The notes beneath the pieces were generated by a model, which did not search any database, had not been told where the DNA came from, and saw only the letters and a program-made list of their open reading frames with translations. Positions 1-6,532 of a stretch of DNA of 8,369 nucleotides are shown here, one piece after another. Position numbers and translations under genes: made by a program. The DNA comes from Beijerinckiaceae bacterium (GTDB lineage: Bacteria > Pseudomonadota > Alphaproteobacteria > Rhizobiales > Beijerinckiaceae): NCBI GenBank assembly GCA_947458675.1, contig CANHAW010000072.1:1-8369 (forward strand), given 5' to 3'. Position 1 is the first letter of the stretch. Each line of letters begins with the position of its first letter.

Positions 1-605
1 AGCGTTGCGGCGTGAAGGTCGAGATTCTCGGCTTCACCACACGCGCCTGGAAGGGCGGACAATCGCGCGAATCCTGGCTGCAGGCCGGCAAGCCTGCCAA
101 TCCGGGACGCCTCAACGATTTGCGTCACATTGTCTACAAGGCAGCGGATGCCCCTTGGCGTCGCGCGCGGCGCAATCTTGGGCTGATGATGCGCGAAGGC
201 CTGCTGAAGGAGAATATCGACGGCGAGGCGCTGGATTGGGCGCACAAGCGCCTGCTTGCGCGCACCGAACAGCGCCGGATTCTCATGATGATTTCGGATG
301 GCGCGCCAGTCGATGATTCAACCTTGTCGGTCAATGCCGGCAATTATCTCGAAAAGCATCTGCGCTACATTATCGAAGAGATCGAGACTCGTTCGCCGGT
401 CGAATTGATCGCCATTGGCATCGGCCATGATGTGACGCGCTATTATCGTCGCGCTGTGACGATTGTGGATGCTGAAGAACTGGGCGGGGCGATGACGGAA
501 AAGCTCGCCGAGCTTTTTGCTGAAAATGCAGCGCCGGTAAAACCGCAGCCGATGCGCGCGCCGGTCAAGCCGCGCGCCAGCGTGCAGAAAGCGGCGGCGC
601 GATAG
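1..605 (+). CDS. cobT: Aerobic cobaltochelatase subunit CobT, C-terminal part (5' truncated by window edge)
   Basis: CobT works with CobS (AAA+ ATPase) and CobN in the cytoplasm to insert cobalt into hydrogenobyrinic acid a,c-diamide, in the oxygen-dependent cobalamin pathway. About 200 residues are visible, against roughly 630 for the whole family, so the N-terminal part and acidic linker lie outside the window. The reading frame is already open at base 3 (Arg-Cys-Gly-Val-Lys-Val), so the GTG at 12 is internal and not a start. The visible part is the end of the von Willebrand A-type domain: strand [10 protein letters not shown] at about 279-308 with its Asp-Gly metal-site region, the helix [14 protein letters not shown], then [16 protein letters not shown] and a final helix. 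The first MIDAS motif (DxSxS) must lie upstream. The last 25 or so residues are a Pro/Lys/Ala-rich tail. Stop is TAG at 603-605, and transcription probably ends at the terminator 21 nt downstream. Assignment is by family recognition and is secure. Confidence 0.95.
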   Translation, partial: RCGVKVEILGFTTRAWKGGQSRESWLQAGKPANPGRLNDLRHIVYKAADAPWRRARRNLGLMMREGLLKENIDGEALDWAHKRLLARTEQRRILMMISDGAPVDDSTLSVNAGNYLEKHLRYIIEEIETRSPVELIAIGIGHDVTRYYRRAVTIVDAEELGGAMTEKLAELFAENAAPVKPQPMRAPVKPRASVQKAAAR

Positions 606-625
606 CCCGTCGTGCCATGACAAAC

Positions 626-656
626 AAAAAGCCCGGCGTTTCCGCCGGGCTTTTTT
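626..656. terminator. Bidirectional intrinsic terminator between cobT and rpmB
   Basis: A perfect 8-bp GC-rich stem (gcccggcg at 631-638 with cgccgggc at 643-650) closes a 4-nt loop. It has five A on the left (626-630) and six T on the right (651-656). Read rightward it ends the cobT transcript. Read leftward it ends rpmB, whose stop codon lies 26 nt away. Convergent genes sharing one such hairpin are common in compact genomes. Confidence 0.92.
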
Positions 657-676
657 ATCTCACATGAGAAAGAAGA

Positions 677-973
677 TCAGGCTGCTGAGCCTTCAGCTGC
701 CTTCTTCAGAATGTCGCGCTTGAGCGAGCGGGCATTGGTCGAGAGCTCCTCGTCATGCGCCTTGAGCAGGAAGGCGTCGAGGCCGCCGCGATGTTCGACC
801 GAGCGCAGGGCTGCAGCCGTGATGCGCAGGCGCACGGAGCGCTTCAATGCATCGGACACCAGCGTGACATTGCACAGGTTCGGCATGAAGCGGGTGCGGG
901 TCTTGCGGTTCGAGTGGCTGACCTGATTACCCGTAAGAACGGCTTTTCCGCTCAGCTCGCAACGGCGTGCCAT
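677..973 (-). CDS. rpmB: 50S ribosomal protein L28 (bL28)
   Basis: Structural protein of the large ribosomal subunit. The 98-residue product begins [20 protein letters not shown] and continues with the family signature [13 protein letters not shown], then the Leu-Arg-Ile-Thr strand and a C-terminal helix ([19 protein letters not shown]). It is longer than the 78-residue E. coli L28 because of this C-terminal helix, as usual in alphaproteobacteria. The start is the ATG at 973-971, supported by an AGAAGGA ribosome binding site (988-982) 8 nt upstream. An in-frame ATG at 1042 would add 23 residues unlike L28 and is rejected. The gene is single, convergent to cobT and divergent from the DUF3108 gene. 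It has its own promoter at 1177-1205 and a leader of about 195 nt that may carry regulation. L33 (rpmG), often adjacent in other bacteria, is not next to it here. Confidence 0.97.
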   Translation of the reverse strand: MARRCELSGKAVLTGNQVSHSNRKTRTRFMPNLCNVTLVSDALKRSVRLRITAAALRSVEHRGGLDAFLLKAHDEELSTNARSLKRDILKKAAEGSAA

Positions 974-981
974 GGCAATAT

Positions 982-988
982 TCCTTCT
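982..988 (-). promoter_or_regulatory. Ribosome binding site of rpmB
   Basis: On the minus strand the sequence AGAAGGA ends 8 nt before the ATG at 973. It fixes the start of L28 at Met-Ala-Arg-Arg rather than at the in-frame upstream ATG at 1042. Confidence 0.85.
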
Positions 989-1020
989 GGTCGCGGCAGA
1001 GCCGCTTGAACAATTGCAGG

Positions 1021-1143
1021 CGTTCCGGGCTTGACCCGCCATGGAACGGCCGCTTCAGGGGTGAGTTCAGACCTCGTTCCAGCGGCGCTCCATGTGCGGG
1101 GGAGCTGCCACAAGGACACACGGATTAAGGGGCCGAAGCCCTT
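1021..1143 (-). promoter_or_regulatory. Structured rpmB leader with alternative stems
   Basis: The predicted leader of rpmB runs from about 1170 to 974 on the minus strand. Seen directly: (a) a small hairpin at 1143-1127, GGGC-UUCG-GCCC, with the very stable C(UUCG)G tetraloop. (b) A segment CGUUCC at 1048-1043 that can pair downstream with GGAACG at 1026-1021, helped by an inner GGG/CCC. (c) The same segment, as CGUUCCA at 1048-1042, can pair upstream with UGGAACG at 1081-1075. That helix extends after a small internal loop by CGCC (1087-1084) with GGCG (1040-1037). Stems (b) and (c) exclude each other. Some ribosomal protein genes use leader structures for autoregulation. Whether this one does is inference, and I do not match it to a named RNA family. 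Confidence 0.4.
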
Positions 1144-1176
1144 TCCGGGGTCTAACGCTCTTGTGTCGGACGCGGG

Positions 1177-1205
1177 TGTATAGTCGAGGGGGGCTTGTGC
1201 GTCAA
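1177..1205 (-). promoter_or_regulatory. Housekeeping sigma-70-type promoter of rpmB
   Basis: On the minus strand a TTGACG -35 box (1205-1200) and a TATACA -10 box (1182-1177) are separated by exactly 17 bp. Each is close to the sigma-70/RpoD consensus, so transcription should start near 1170 and give a leader of about 195 nt. The plus strand has a TATAGT overlapping the same -10 (1179-1184) but no matching -35, so a divergent promoter for the DUF3108 gene is not supported there. Confidence 0.75.
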
Positions 1206-1295
1206 GGCGAAGAGCCCGGAGGCATTGCCTTGAAAGCGTCGGATTTCGCCCCAAACCATGTTATGTGACACCGGTTCAGGTTGCGGTCGAGGTCT

Positions 1296-2138
1296 ATGCC
1301 TTTTCCTTCCATTTTTTTCTCGCGCCTCTTGCCCTTGGGCGGGGCTTTTGCCGTGCTGCTCGTCCAGCCCGGCCCGGCCCGGTCCGCGCCTGCCCAGCAG
1401 CAGGTCGAGGCGCGCTATGCGATCAGCCTGATGGGCCTGCCGCTCGGCCATGCCGATGTGACGGGCCAGCTCGATCCCTCCTCTTATCGCGTGGCGATCA
1501 ATACGCGCCTCACCGGCTTTGCCGCCATGGTCAACAGCACGCGGGCGGCTGCCACGGCCAGCGGGGCCTATTTGCGCGGCCTCGTCATCCCCTCGGCCTA
1601 TGCCAATACATCCGCCAATTCCCGCGGCACGCGGACAGTCCGGATGGCGATGCAATCGGGCTCGGTGCGCGGCGTCGATGTGTCTCCACCGCTCGATCCC
1701 TCGCCTGATCGGGTGCCCGTCACCGAGGCCCATAAGCGCAATATTGTCGATCCGGTCAGCGCGCTGATCATGCCGGTTCCCGGTTCCGAGCCGGTGATCG
1801 GGCCGGCGGCCTGCAACCGGACCATTCCGATTTACGACGGTTTTGCCCGTTTTGACGTGGCGTTGACCTATGTCGGAACCCGGCAGGTACAGGCCAAGGG
1901 CTATTCCGGCCCGGTGGCCGTCTGCGCCGTCCGCTACAAGCCCCTGGCCGGTCATCGCGACCGCCGGCCGGTGCAAATGATGGCTGAAAATCGCGATATC
2001 AACGTCTGGCTGGCCCCGATCGGTTCAAGCCGGCTTGTCATGCCCTATCGCATATCCGTTGCCACAAGCTTCGGCACGGCCGTCATCGAGGCGACGGATT
2101 TTGTAGCAGCTGCGCGCCGCGCGCCTGCCGCGCTCTGA
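1296..2138 (+). CDS. Secreted DUF3108-family protein of unknown function
   Basis: 280 residues. The N-terminus is a classical Sec signal peptide: MPFPSIFFSR, then the hydrophobic core LLPLGGAFAVLLV, and a probable cleavage near ARSA-PAQ (residues 29-33). The mature protein is therefore exported to the periplasm or outer envelope. The body matches DUF3108: an early strand EARYAISLMGLPLGHADV (38-55), the central IPIYDGFARFDVALTYVG (177-194), and VCAVRYKPLAGHR (209-221). Two cysteines (173 and 210) flank the central core and could form a disulfide. I chose the ATG at 1296 because it gives a clean signal peptide. TTG at 1281 is the only other start before the in-frame stop at 1266, and neither has an ideal ribosome binding site (GAGG at 1289-1292 is only 3 nt from the ATG). 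The biochemical role is unknown. The gene is divergent from rpmB and is followed by 316 nt before the helicase, so it may be monocistronic. Confidence 0.85.
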   Translation: MPFPSIFFSRLLPLGGAFAVLLVQPGPARSAPAQQQVEARYAISLMGLPLGHADVTGQLDPSSYRVAINTRLTGFAAMVNSTRAAATASGAYLRGLVIPSAYANTSANSRGTRTVRMAMQSGSVRGVDVSPPLDPSPDRVPVTEAHKRNIVDPVSALIMPVPGSEPVIGPAACNRTIPIYDGFARFDVALTYVGTRQVQAKGYSGPVAVCAVRYKPLAGHRDRRPVQMMAENRDINVWLAPIGSSRLVMPYRISVATSFGTAVIEATDFVAAARRAPAAL

Positions 2139-2454
2139 TCCCCGCCTCGCCAATCTGCAAAACGCCTCAAATAGTGCTTGACGCCGAAGCGGGGCTGGAA
2201 AGCGCCCCATAGCTGATGGATTCAGCTCTTTCGGGCATGATTTCCAAAATGTGGTGGCCCTTTGCCGCGGCCGTCCATATCTGGTGGTGAACAAAGACAG
2301 ATCCAGCGCGGGTCGTCGATTCGCCCCTGTTTCGTTCCCTTCCCGTTCAATTCGCTTTAATGGTGTCGATGGCAATGGCGCGCTCGATTACCGGCGCGAG
2401 GCATTGTGCTAAGGGGTGCTGTCCAAGGCACTTTGCGGAGCAGGGCTTTTCCCG
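2139..2454 (+). other. Intergenic region upstream of the helicase, no supported gene
   Basis: There is no convincing gene in these 316 nt. A GC-rich inverted repeat (ggggc 2191-2195 with gcccc 2204-2208) lacks a T tract, so it is not a clear terminator for the upstream gene. TTGACG at 2178-2183 has no -10 at normal spacing. TTTAAT at 2356-2361 resembles a -10 but lacks a -35. A 24-codon open frame (2216-2290) encodes a Trp-rich hydrophobic peptide, with only a distant GGAAAG as a possible ribosome binding site. The helicase promoter probably lies here but cannot be placed with confidence. Confidence 0.5.
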
Positions 2455-5400
2455 ATGAATCTTCCCTTTGCGGAAAGGCCCACGACTCAAGGCAAGGCTC
2501 TGCCTGCAGCTGAGCGCGCGGCGCGCGTGAGCGCTGTGCTGGGTCCGACAAACACCGGCAAGACGCATCTGGCCATCGAGCGGATGCTGCAATATTCATC
2601 CGGCATCATCGGCTTGCCGCTCAGGCTTCTGGCGCGTGAGGTCTATAATCGCGTTGTCGAAAAAATCGGCGCCGAACATGTGGCGCTGATCACCGGCGAA
2701 GAAAAAATCAAACCGAAACATCCGCGCTATTGGATCTCCACTGTGGAGGCCATGCCGCGCGATCTCGATGTTGCTTATGTCGCGATCGATGAAATCCAGC
2801 TCGGCGCCGATCTCGATCGCGGCCATGTTTTCACCGACAGATTGCTCAATCGCAGAGGGCGTGAGGAAACGCTGCTGCTTGGGGCTGAAACGGCCCGCGG
2901 TCTCATTGAGCGTTTGATGCCGGGCGTGAGTATCATCACGCGTCCGCGCCTGTCGCAATTGACCTTTGCAGGCGAGCGCAAATTGTCGCGATTGCCGCGC
3001 CGCAGCGCTATTGTCGCTTTTTCGGCCGAGGAAGTTTATGCGATTGCTGAATTGATCCGTCGTACGCGCGGCGGTGCGGCGGTTGTTCTGGGTGCGCTCA
3101 GTCCACGCACGCGCAATTCGCAAGTCGCTCTCTATCAATCGGGCGAAGTCGATTACATTATTGCGACAGATGCGATTGGCATGGGTCTCAATCTCGATGT
3201 CGATCATGTCGCTTTTGCCGGCGACCGCAAATATGACGGTTGGCAATATCGTCGCCTGACGCCCTCCGAAATGGGCCAGATTGCGGGTCGTGCCGGACGT
3301 CATGTGCGCGACGGAACTTTTGGTACGACGGGGCGATGCTCGCCCTTCGATGAAGAACTCGTCGAAATGCTGGAGCAGCATCGGTTCGATCCGCTCAACC
3401 TTTTTCAGTGGCGCAATGCGCAACTCGATTTTTCAACCATCGATGCGCTTCAGCACTCGCTTGAAGTGCTGCCCGAGGAAAGCGGCCTGACGCGCGCACC
3501 GCTTGCCGAAGATGTGATGGTGCTCGACATTATGTCGCGCGATGCCGATGTGCGCCACCAGACCAAGACCAGGGCCGATATCCAGCGGCTCTGGGAGGTC
3601 TGCCAGGTGCCCGATTATCGAAAGCTCTCGCCTGCCGCCCATGCCGAGCTGGTCCAGACTTTGTACAAATTCATCATTCGCGCCGGGCGCGTGCCCGATG
3701 ACTGGTTCTCCCGTCATCTGGAGACCTTCAACCGGACGGACGGGGATATTGATGTCCTCTCCGCCCGGATCGCCCAGGTGCGGACATTCAACTACATTTC
3801 CAACCGTCCTGACTGGTTACGCGATCCGGAGCATTGGCAGGGCGTCACGCGTCAGGTAGAGGACAGTCTTTCGGACGCTTTGCATGAGCGCCTCGCCCAA
3901 CGGTTCGTCGACCGGAGAACGAGCGTTCTGATGCGCCGCTTGAGAGAGAATGCGATGCTGGAAGCGGAAATCACCGCAAATGGGGATGTGCTGGTCGAGG
4001 GTCAGCACATTGGGCAACTTCACGGTTTCCGCTTCACGCCGGATCCCCAGGCCGCAGGCGAGGCGGCAAGAACCTTGAACGCAGCCGCCCAAAAGGCGCT
4101 GGCCAGCGAAATCGAGGGCCGCGCGCAGCGGATCCACGAGGCTGTAGACGAGGCTTTCGTTCTCGCCAATGACGGGACAATCCGCTGGCTGGGCGAAGCT
4201 GTCGGCAAAACGGCTGCGGGCGATCACGTGCTCAGCCCGTCCGTGCGTATTCTGGCGGATGAACAGCTGACCGGCCCGACGCTGGAACTTGTGCAGAACC
4301 GGCTCAACCTCTGGCTCGCCGGCCACGTCAAGAAATTGCTCGGACCGCTGCAGGATCTGGAAAAGGGCGACGGGCTTGAAGGCATCGGCCGCGGCATCGC
4401 TTTTCAGGTGGCCGAATCGCTCGGCGTCCTCGAGCGCGGCAAAGTCTCCGATCAGGTTAAGGGGCTCGATCAGGACGGTCGCGCCGCTTTGCGCAAGGTC
4501 GGTATCCGCTTCGGGGCCTATCACATCTATTTGCCGGCCCTGCTCAAGCCCGCCCCGCGTGCGCTTGCCGCCCAGCTCTGGGCGCTCAAACATGGCGGCA
4601 CGGAAGGTGTCGCCGGGATCGACGAAGTGCCGCATCTGGCCGCCTCTGGCCGCACGTCCTTTGCTGCCGACAAAGCTGTGCCGAAAGGTTTTTATCGCGC
4701 AGCCGGTTTCCGTGTCTGCGGCGAGCGCTGCGTGCGGGTCGATATTCTCGAGCGTCTGGCCGATTTGATCCGCCCCGCCATTTCCTATCGTCCCGGCGTG
4801 ACGCCGGGCGATGCGCCAGCCGGCGCCGCCGATGGCGAAGGTTTCGTTGTGACGGTGGCCATGACATCTCTCGCCGGTTGTTCGGGAGAGGCTTTTGCCT
4901 CTATCCTGCGCTCGCTCGGCTATCAGAGCGACAAGCGACCGGGTCCGGCCATAACTGTTCCGCTCCTGGCGGCAGCGCCACGCGAGCCGCTGAAGCAGGC
5001 GGCTGCCGACACACCTGCCGAGGCAGCTGTCGAAGCGCCTGCCGAAGCATCTGCCGAGGCTGAAGCTGCGGCGGACGCCAGCGAGGTGGCCGTTGAAAGC
5101 GCCCCCGTGGCGGAAGCACCCGTCGCGGAACCGGTTGTTGCTGAACCCGCTCCTGCTGAGCCTGTGGCTGAGGCTGCGCCGGTGGAAGGCGAAGCTGGCG
5201 CGGCGCCTGCCGAACCCGAAATGATCGAAGTCTGGCGGCCCCATCGCCACCAGCATCAGGGCCGCCGGCCCGATCGCAACAAGGATCGGCGTCCGCAGCG
5301 CACCTCCCAGCCAAGCGAGGGGCAGGCTGCCCCGGCGGAAGGCGGAGCGCCGCCGAAGCAGGAAGAGCGCCGGAAAGGCAATTTCCAGAAATTCCGCCGC

Positions 5401-5625
5401 GAGGGCGAGGGTGGACGCCCATCTGGTCGTCCTGACCGGGGCCCGCGTCCGCAGGGGCAGGGCGGCAAGGGCGGCCGTCCCGATCGCGATCAGCGTCGTG
5501 GCGACCGGCCTTTCGCCTCCAGCGAAAAGCCCGCCCCGCGCGAGCGTCAGCCCGATCCCAATTCTCCTTTTGCCAAATTGCTTGCCCTCAAGAGCGAGCT
5601 CGAAGGCAAAAACAAGAAGGATTGA
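2455..5625 (+). CDS. SUV3-like superfamily 2 ATP-dependent RNA/DNA helicase with long charged C-terminal tail
   Basis: A 1056-residue cytoplasmic helicase related to mitochondrial SUV3, which unwinds RNA for the mitochondrial degradosome. Residue positions from the ATG at 2455: Walker A GPTNTGKT (30-37), the GLPLRLLAREVYNR segment, Walker B DEIQ (112-115), helicase motif V ATDAIGMGLNL (237-247) and motif VI QIAGRAGR (275-282) with its arginine fingers. A conserved all-helical middle region follows, with a Cys pair near the end of the folded part (C755 and C759, in FRVCGERC). Residues 844-923 are an acidic Ala/Glu/Pro tract, and 924-1040 a basic Arg/Gly/Pro tract. The end, PNSPFAKLLALKSELEG plus lysines, is a terminal motif I recognise from rhizobial relatives. 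The ATG has AGGG 9 nt upstream. A GTG at 2416 would add 13 residues and is less likely. The S4 gene follows 3 nt after the stop. A role in RNA turnover is inferred from SUV3 and the neighbour. The 5' third is lower in GC than the rest. Confidence 0.93.
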   Translation: MNLPFAERPTTQGKALPAAERAARVSAVLGPTNTGKTHLAIERMLQYSSGIIGLPLRLLAREVYNRVVEKIGAEHVALITGEEKIKPKHPRYWISTVEAMPRDLDVAYVAIDEIQLGADLDRGHVFTDRLLNRRGREETLLLGAETARGLIERLMPGVSIITRPRLSQLTFAGERKLSRLPRRSAIVAFSAEEVYAIAELIRRTRGGAAVVLGALSPRTRNSQVALYQSGEVDYIIATDAIGMGLNLDVDHVAFAGDRKYDGWQYRRLTPSEMGQIAGRAGRHVRDGTFGTTGRCSPFDEELVEMLEQHRFDPLNLFQWRNAQLDFSTIDALQHSLEVLPEESGLTRAPLAEDVMVLDIMSRDADVRHQTKTRADIQRLWEVCQVPDYRKLSPAAHAELVQTLYKFIIRAGRVPDDWFSRHLETFNRTDGDIDVLSARIAQVRTFNYISNRPDWLRDPEHWQGVTRQVEDSLSDALHERLAQRFVDRRTSVLMRRLRENAMLEAEITANGDVLVEGQHIGQLHGFRFTPDPQAAGEAARTLNAAAQKALASEIEGRAQRIHEAVDEAFVLANDGTIRWLGEAVGKTAAGDHVLSPSVRILADEQLTGPTLELVQNRLNLWLAGHVKKLLGPLQDLEKGDGLEGIGRGIAFQVAESLGVLERGKVSDQVKGLDQDGRAALRKVGIRFGAYHIYLPALLKPAPRALAAQLWALKHGGTEGVAGIDEVPHLAASGRTSFAADKAVPKGFYRAAGFRVCGERCVRVDILERLADLIRPAISYRPGVTPGDAPAGAADGEGFVVTVAMTSLAGCSGEAFASILRSLGYQSDKRPGPAITVPLLAAAPREPLKQAAADTPAEAAVEAPAEASAEAEAAADASEVAVESAPVAEAPVAEPVVAEPAPAEPVAEAAPVEGEAGAAPAEPEMIEVWRPHRHQHQGRRPDRNKDRRPQRTSQPSEGQAAPAEGGAPPKQEERRKGNFQKFRREGEGGRPSGRPDRGPRPQGQGGKGGRPDRDQRRGDRPFASSEKPAPRERQPDPNSPFAKLLALKSELEGKNKKD
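4984..5553 (+). other. Disordered, charge-segregated tail of the helicase
   Basis: This part of the helicase gene encodes an acidic block (residues 844-923, Ala/Glu/Pro with repeated PAE, VAE and AEP motifs and almost no basic residues). It is followed by a strongly basic block (924 to about 1033) with RRPDRNKDRRPQR, GRPSGRPDRGPRP and GGKGGRPDRDQRRGDR. Such acidic-then-basic low-complexity tails are typical of RNA-binding proteins that associate with RNA or partner proteins. No folded domain can be recognised. Confidence 0.75.
5615..5621 (+). promoter_or_regulatory. Ribosome binding site deciding the TTG start of the S4 gene
   Basis: AGAAGGA lies inside the last codons of the helicase gene (part of its Lys-Lys-Asp end), 7 nt before the TTG at 5629. 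It is the best Shine-Dalgarno match in this part of the window and supports the rare TTG start over the GTG at 5656, whose upstream sequence is poorer. It also implies translation of the S4 gene from the helicase mRNA. Confidence 0.75.
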
Positions 5626-5628
5626 CGA

Positions 5629-6048
5629 TTGGCCGGCTCTGGGCGGCAAGGCGAAGTGCAGGCCGGCCAGCAGCCGGTCGCCTCCCGCCAGCGTCTCGAC
5701 AAATGGCTCTGGTTTGCCCGTATCGTGAAAAGCCGGACCCTGGCGGCCAAGCTCGTCAGTGAAGGACATGTCCGGGTCAATTCAACCCGAATCGACACGC
5801 CTGCAAAGGCTGTCGGCCCCGGCGATGTTTTGACCGTTTCCTTGCCGCGGGATGTGAAAGTGCTGAAAATTCTCGCTTCTGGCAGCCGTCGCGGCCCTTT
5901 CGAGGAAGCCCGCCTTCTCTATGAGGATCTTTCGCCGCCACCGCAGGCTGGCGATGGCGCAATCCTGATGCCCAAGCGCGAGGCCGGCGCAGGCCGGCCG
6001 ACCAAAAGGGACAGGCGGGTGCTGGGCTTATGGCTTGGCCGAGAATAA
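5629..6048 (+). CDS. S4-domain RNA-binding protein, Hsp15 (HslR)-like
   Basis: 139 residues. The S4 RNA-binding domain spans about residues 20-75, beginning with the hallmark RLDKWLWFARIVKSR (22-36), then LVSEGHVRVN and the turn KAVGPGDVLTV. The C-terminal part matches the Hsp15 pattern: a conserved FEEARLLYED (91-100) and a basic GRPTKRDRR (122-130). E. coli Hsp15 (133 residues) binds 50S subunits carrying a nascent chain and helps rescue stalled ribosomes. The same role here is inferred. The start is TTG at 5629, chosen for the AGAAGGA 7 nt upstream. The next candidate is GTG at 5656 (residue 10), which would keep the S4 domain intact. The gene begins 3 nt after the helicase stop and in the same frame, so the two are co-transcribed and probably translationally coupled. 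fdxA is 102 nt downstream with no terminator between. Confidence 0.92.
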   Translation: MAGSGRQGEVQAGQQPVASRQRLDKWLWFARIVKSRTLAAKLVSEGHVRVNSTRIDTPAKAVGPGDVLTVSLPRDVKVLKILASGSRRGPFEEARLLYEDLSPPPQAGDGAILMPKREAGAGRPTKRDRRVLGLWLGRE

Positions 6049-6111
6049 GCTTCTCCAACCCCCGTCTTGCGCCCCATCGCCGAAGGCGTTAGCACGGATT
6101 GTGATTTTTCT

Positions 6112-6137
6112 GGCGCGCGGCCAGCAGCCGGCGCGCC
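6112..6137 (+). promoter_or_regulatory. GC-rich hairpin just before the fdxA ribosome binding site
   Basis: ggcgcgc (6112-6118) pairs with gcgcgcc (6131-6137). Inside, ggc (6119-6121) pairs with gcc (6127-6129), leaving one bulged G and a CAGCA loop. This makes a 10-bp hairpin that ends 2 nt before the GGGAG ribosome binding site (6140-6144) of fdxA. It may influence ribosome access or mRNA stability. No T tract follows, so it is not an intrinsic terminator. Confidence 0.45.
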
Positions 6138-6150
6138 CCGGGAGATGGGC

Positions 6151-6489
6151 ATGACCTACGTCGTCGGTGAGAATTGCATCAAGTGCAAGTATATGGATTG
6201 CGTGGAAGTCTGCCCGGTGGACTGCTTCTACGAAGGCGAAAATATGCTCGTCATTCACCCTGACGAATGTATCGATTGCGGCGTCTGCGAGCCGGAATGC
6301 CCGGCTGAGGCAATCAAGCCCGATACTGAGCCGGGCCTTGAAAAATGGCTGACGCTCAACGCCGACATGGCCAAGACTTGGCCCAATATTACGGTCAAGC
6401 GCGATGCTCCCGACGACGCCAAGGAATTCGACGGCAAGCCGGGGAAATTCGACGCCTATTTCTCGCCCAATCCCGGCGAGGGCGACTGA
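6151..6489 (+). CDS. fdxA: Seven-iron ferredoxin FdxA ([3Fe-4S] plus [4Fe-4S])
   Basis: 112-residue soluble electron carrier of the Azotobacter vinelandii ferredoxin I type. The cysteine pattern corresponds position by position to that protein, with a one-residue offset for the initiator Met. Cys9, Cys17 and Cys50 should hold the [3Fe-4S] cluster. Cys21, Cys40, Cys43 and Cys46 should hold the [4Fe-4S] cluster. Cys12 and Cys25 are the usual extra cysteines. The segments [20 protein letters not shown] and [12 protein letters not shown] are diagnostic. The C-terminal half ([20 protein letters not shown]) is typical of the proteobacterial form. I chose the ATG at 6151 because the conserved start MTYVV fits and GGGAG sits 6 nt upstream. 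An open frame extends upstream to 6067 but that extension is not ferredoxin-like. Redox partners are not visible here. The gene may be transcribed with the S4 gene or from an unplaced promoter in the 102-nt gap. Confidence 0.97.
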   Translation: MTYVVGENCIKCKYMDCVEVCPVDCFYEGENMLVIHPDECIDCGVCEPECPAEAIKPDTEPGLEKWLTLNADMAKTWPNITVKRDAPDDAKEFDGKPGKFDAYFSPNPGEGD

Positions 6490-6532
6490 GGCCGGGTTAA
6501 CACTTTTTCGGTTCGCGACATCAAGAAGTTAA

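Noticed and set aside
974..1042. Extended L28 start at 1042
   Set aside because: The added 23 residues are not L28-like, and the strong AGAAGGA site sits right before the internal ATG at 973.
1152..1976. 274-codon minus-strand frame
   Set aside because: Antisense to the DUF3108 gene, which has a signal peptide and family motifs. It also crosses the rpmB promoter.
2178..2213. TTGACG as a promoter for the helicase
   Set aside because: No -10-like hexamer at 16-18 bp spacing; the nearest weak one (CATAGC) is 25 bp away.
2596..3423. 275-codon minus-strand frame
   Set aside because: Antisense to the conserved helicase ATPase core, with no domain of its own.
3817..5769. 650-codon open frame on the minus strand
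   Set aside because: It lies antisense to the helicase, whose motifs and conserved end show that the plus strand codes. Long antisense frames are common at high GC, and its translation has no recognisable domain.
6067..6150. Extended FdxA start at 6067
   Set aside because: The added 28 residues do not belong to the ferredoxin family, and the hairpin plus GGGAG lie just before the ATG at 6151.
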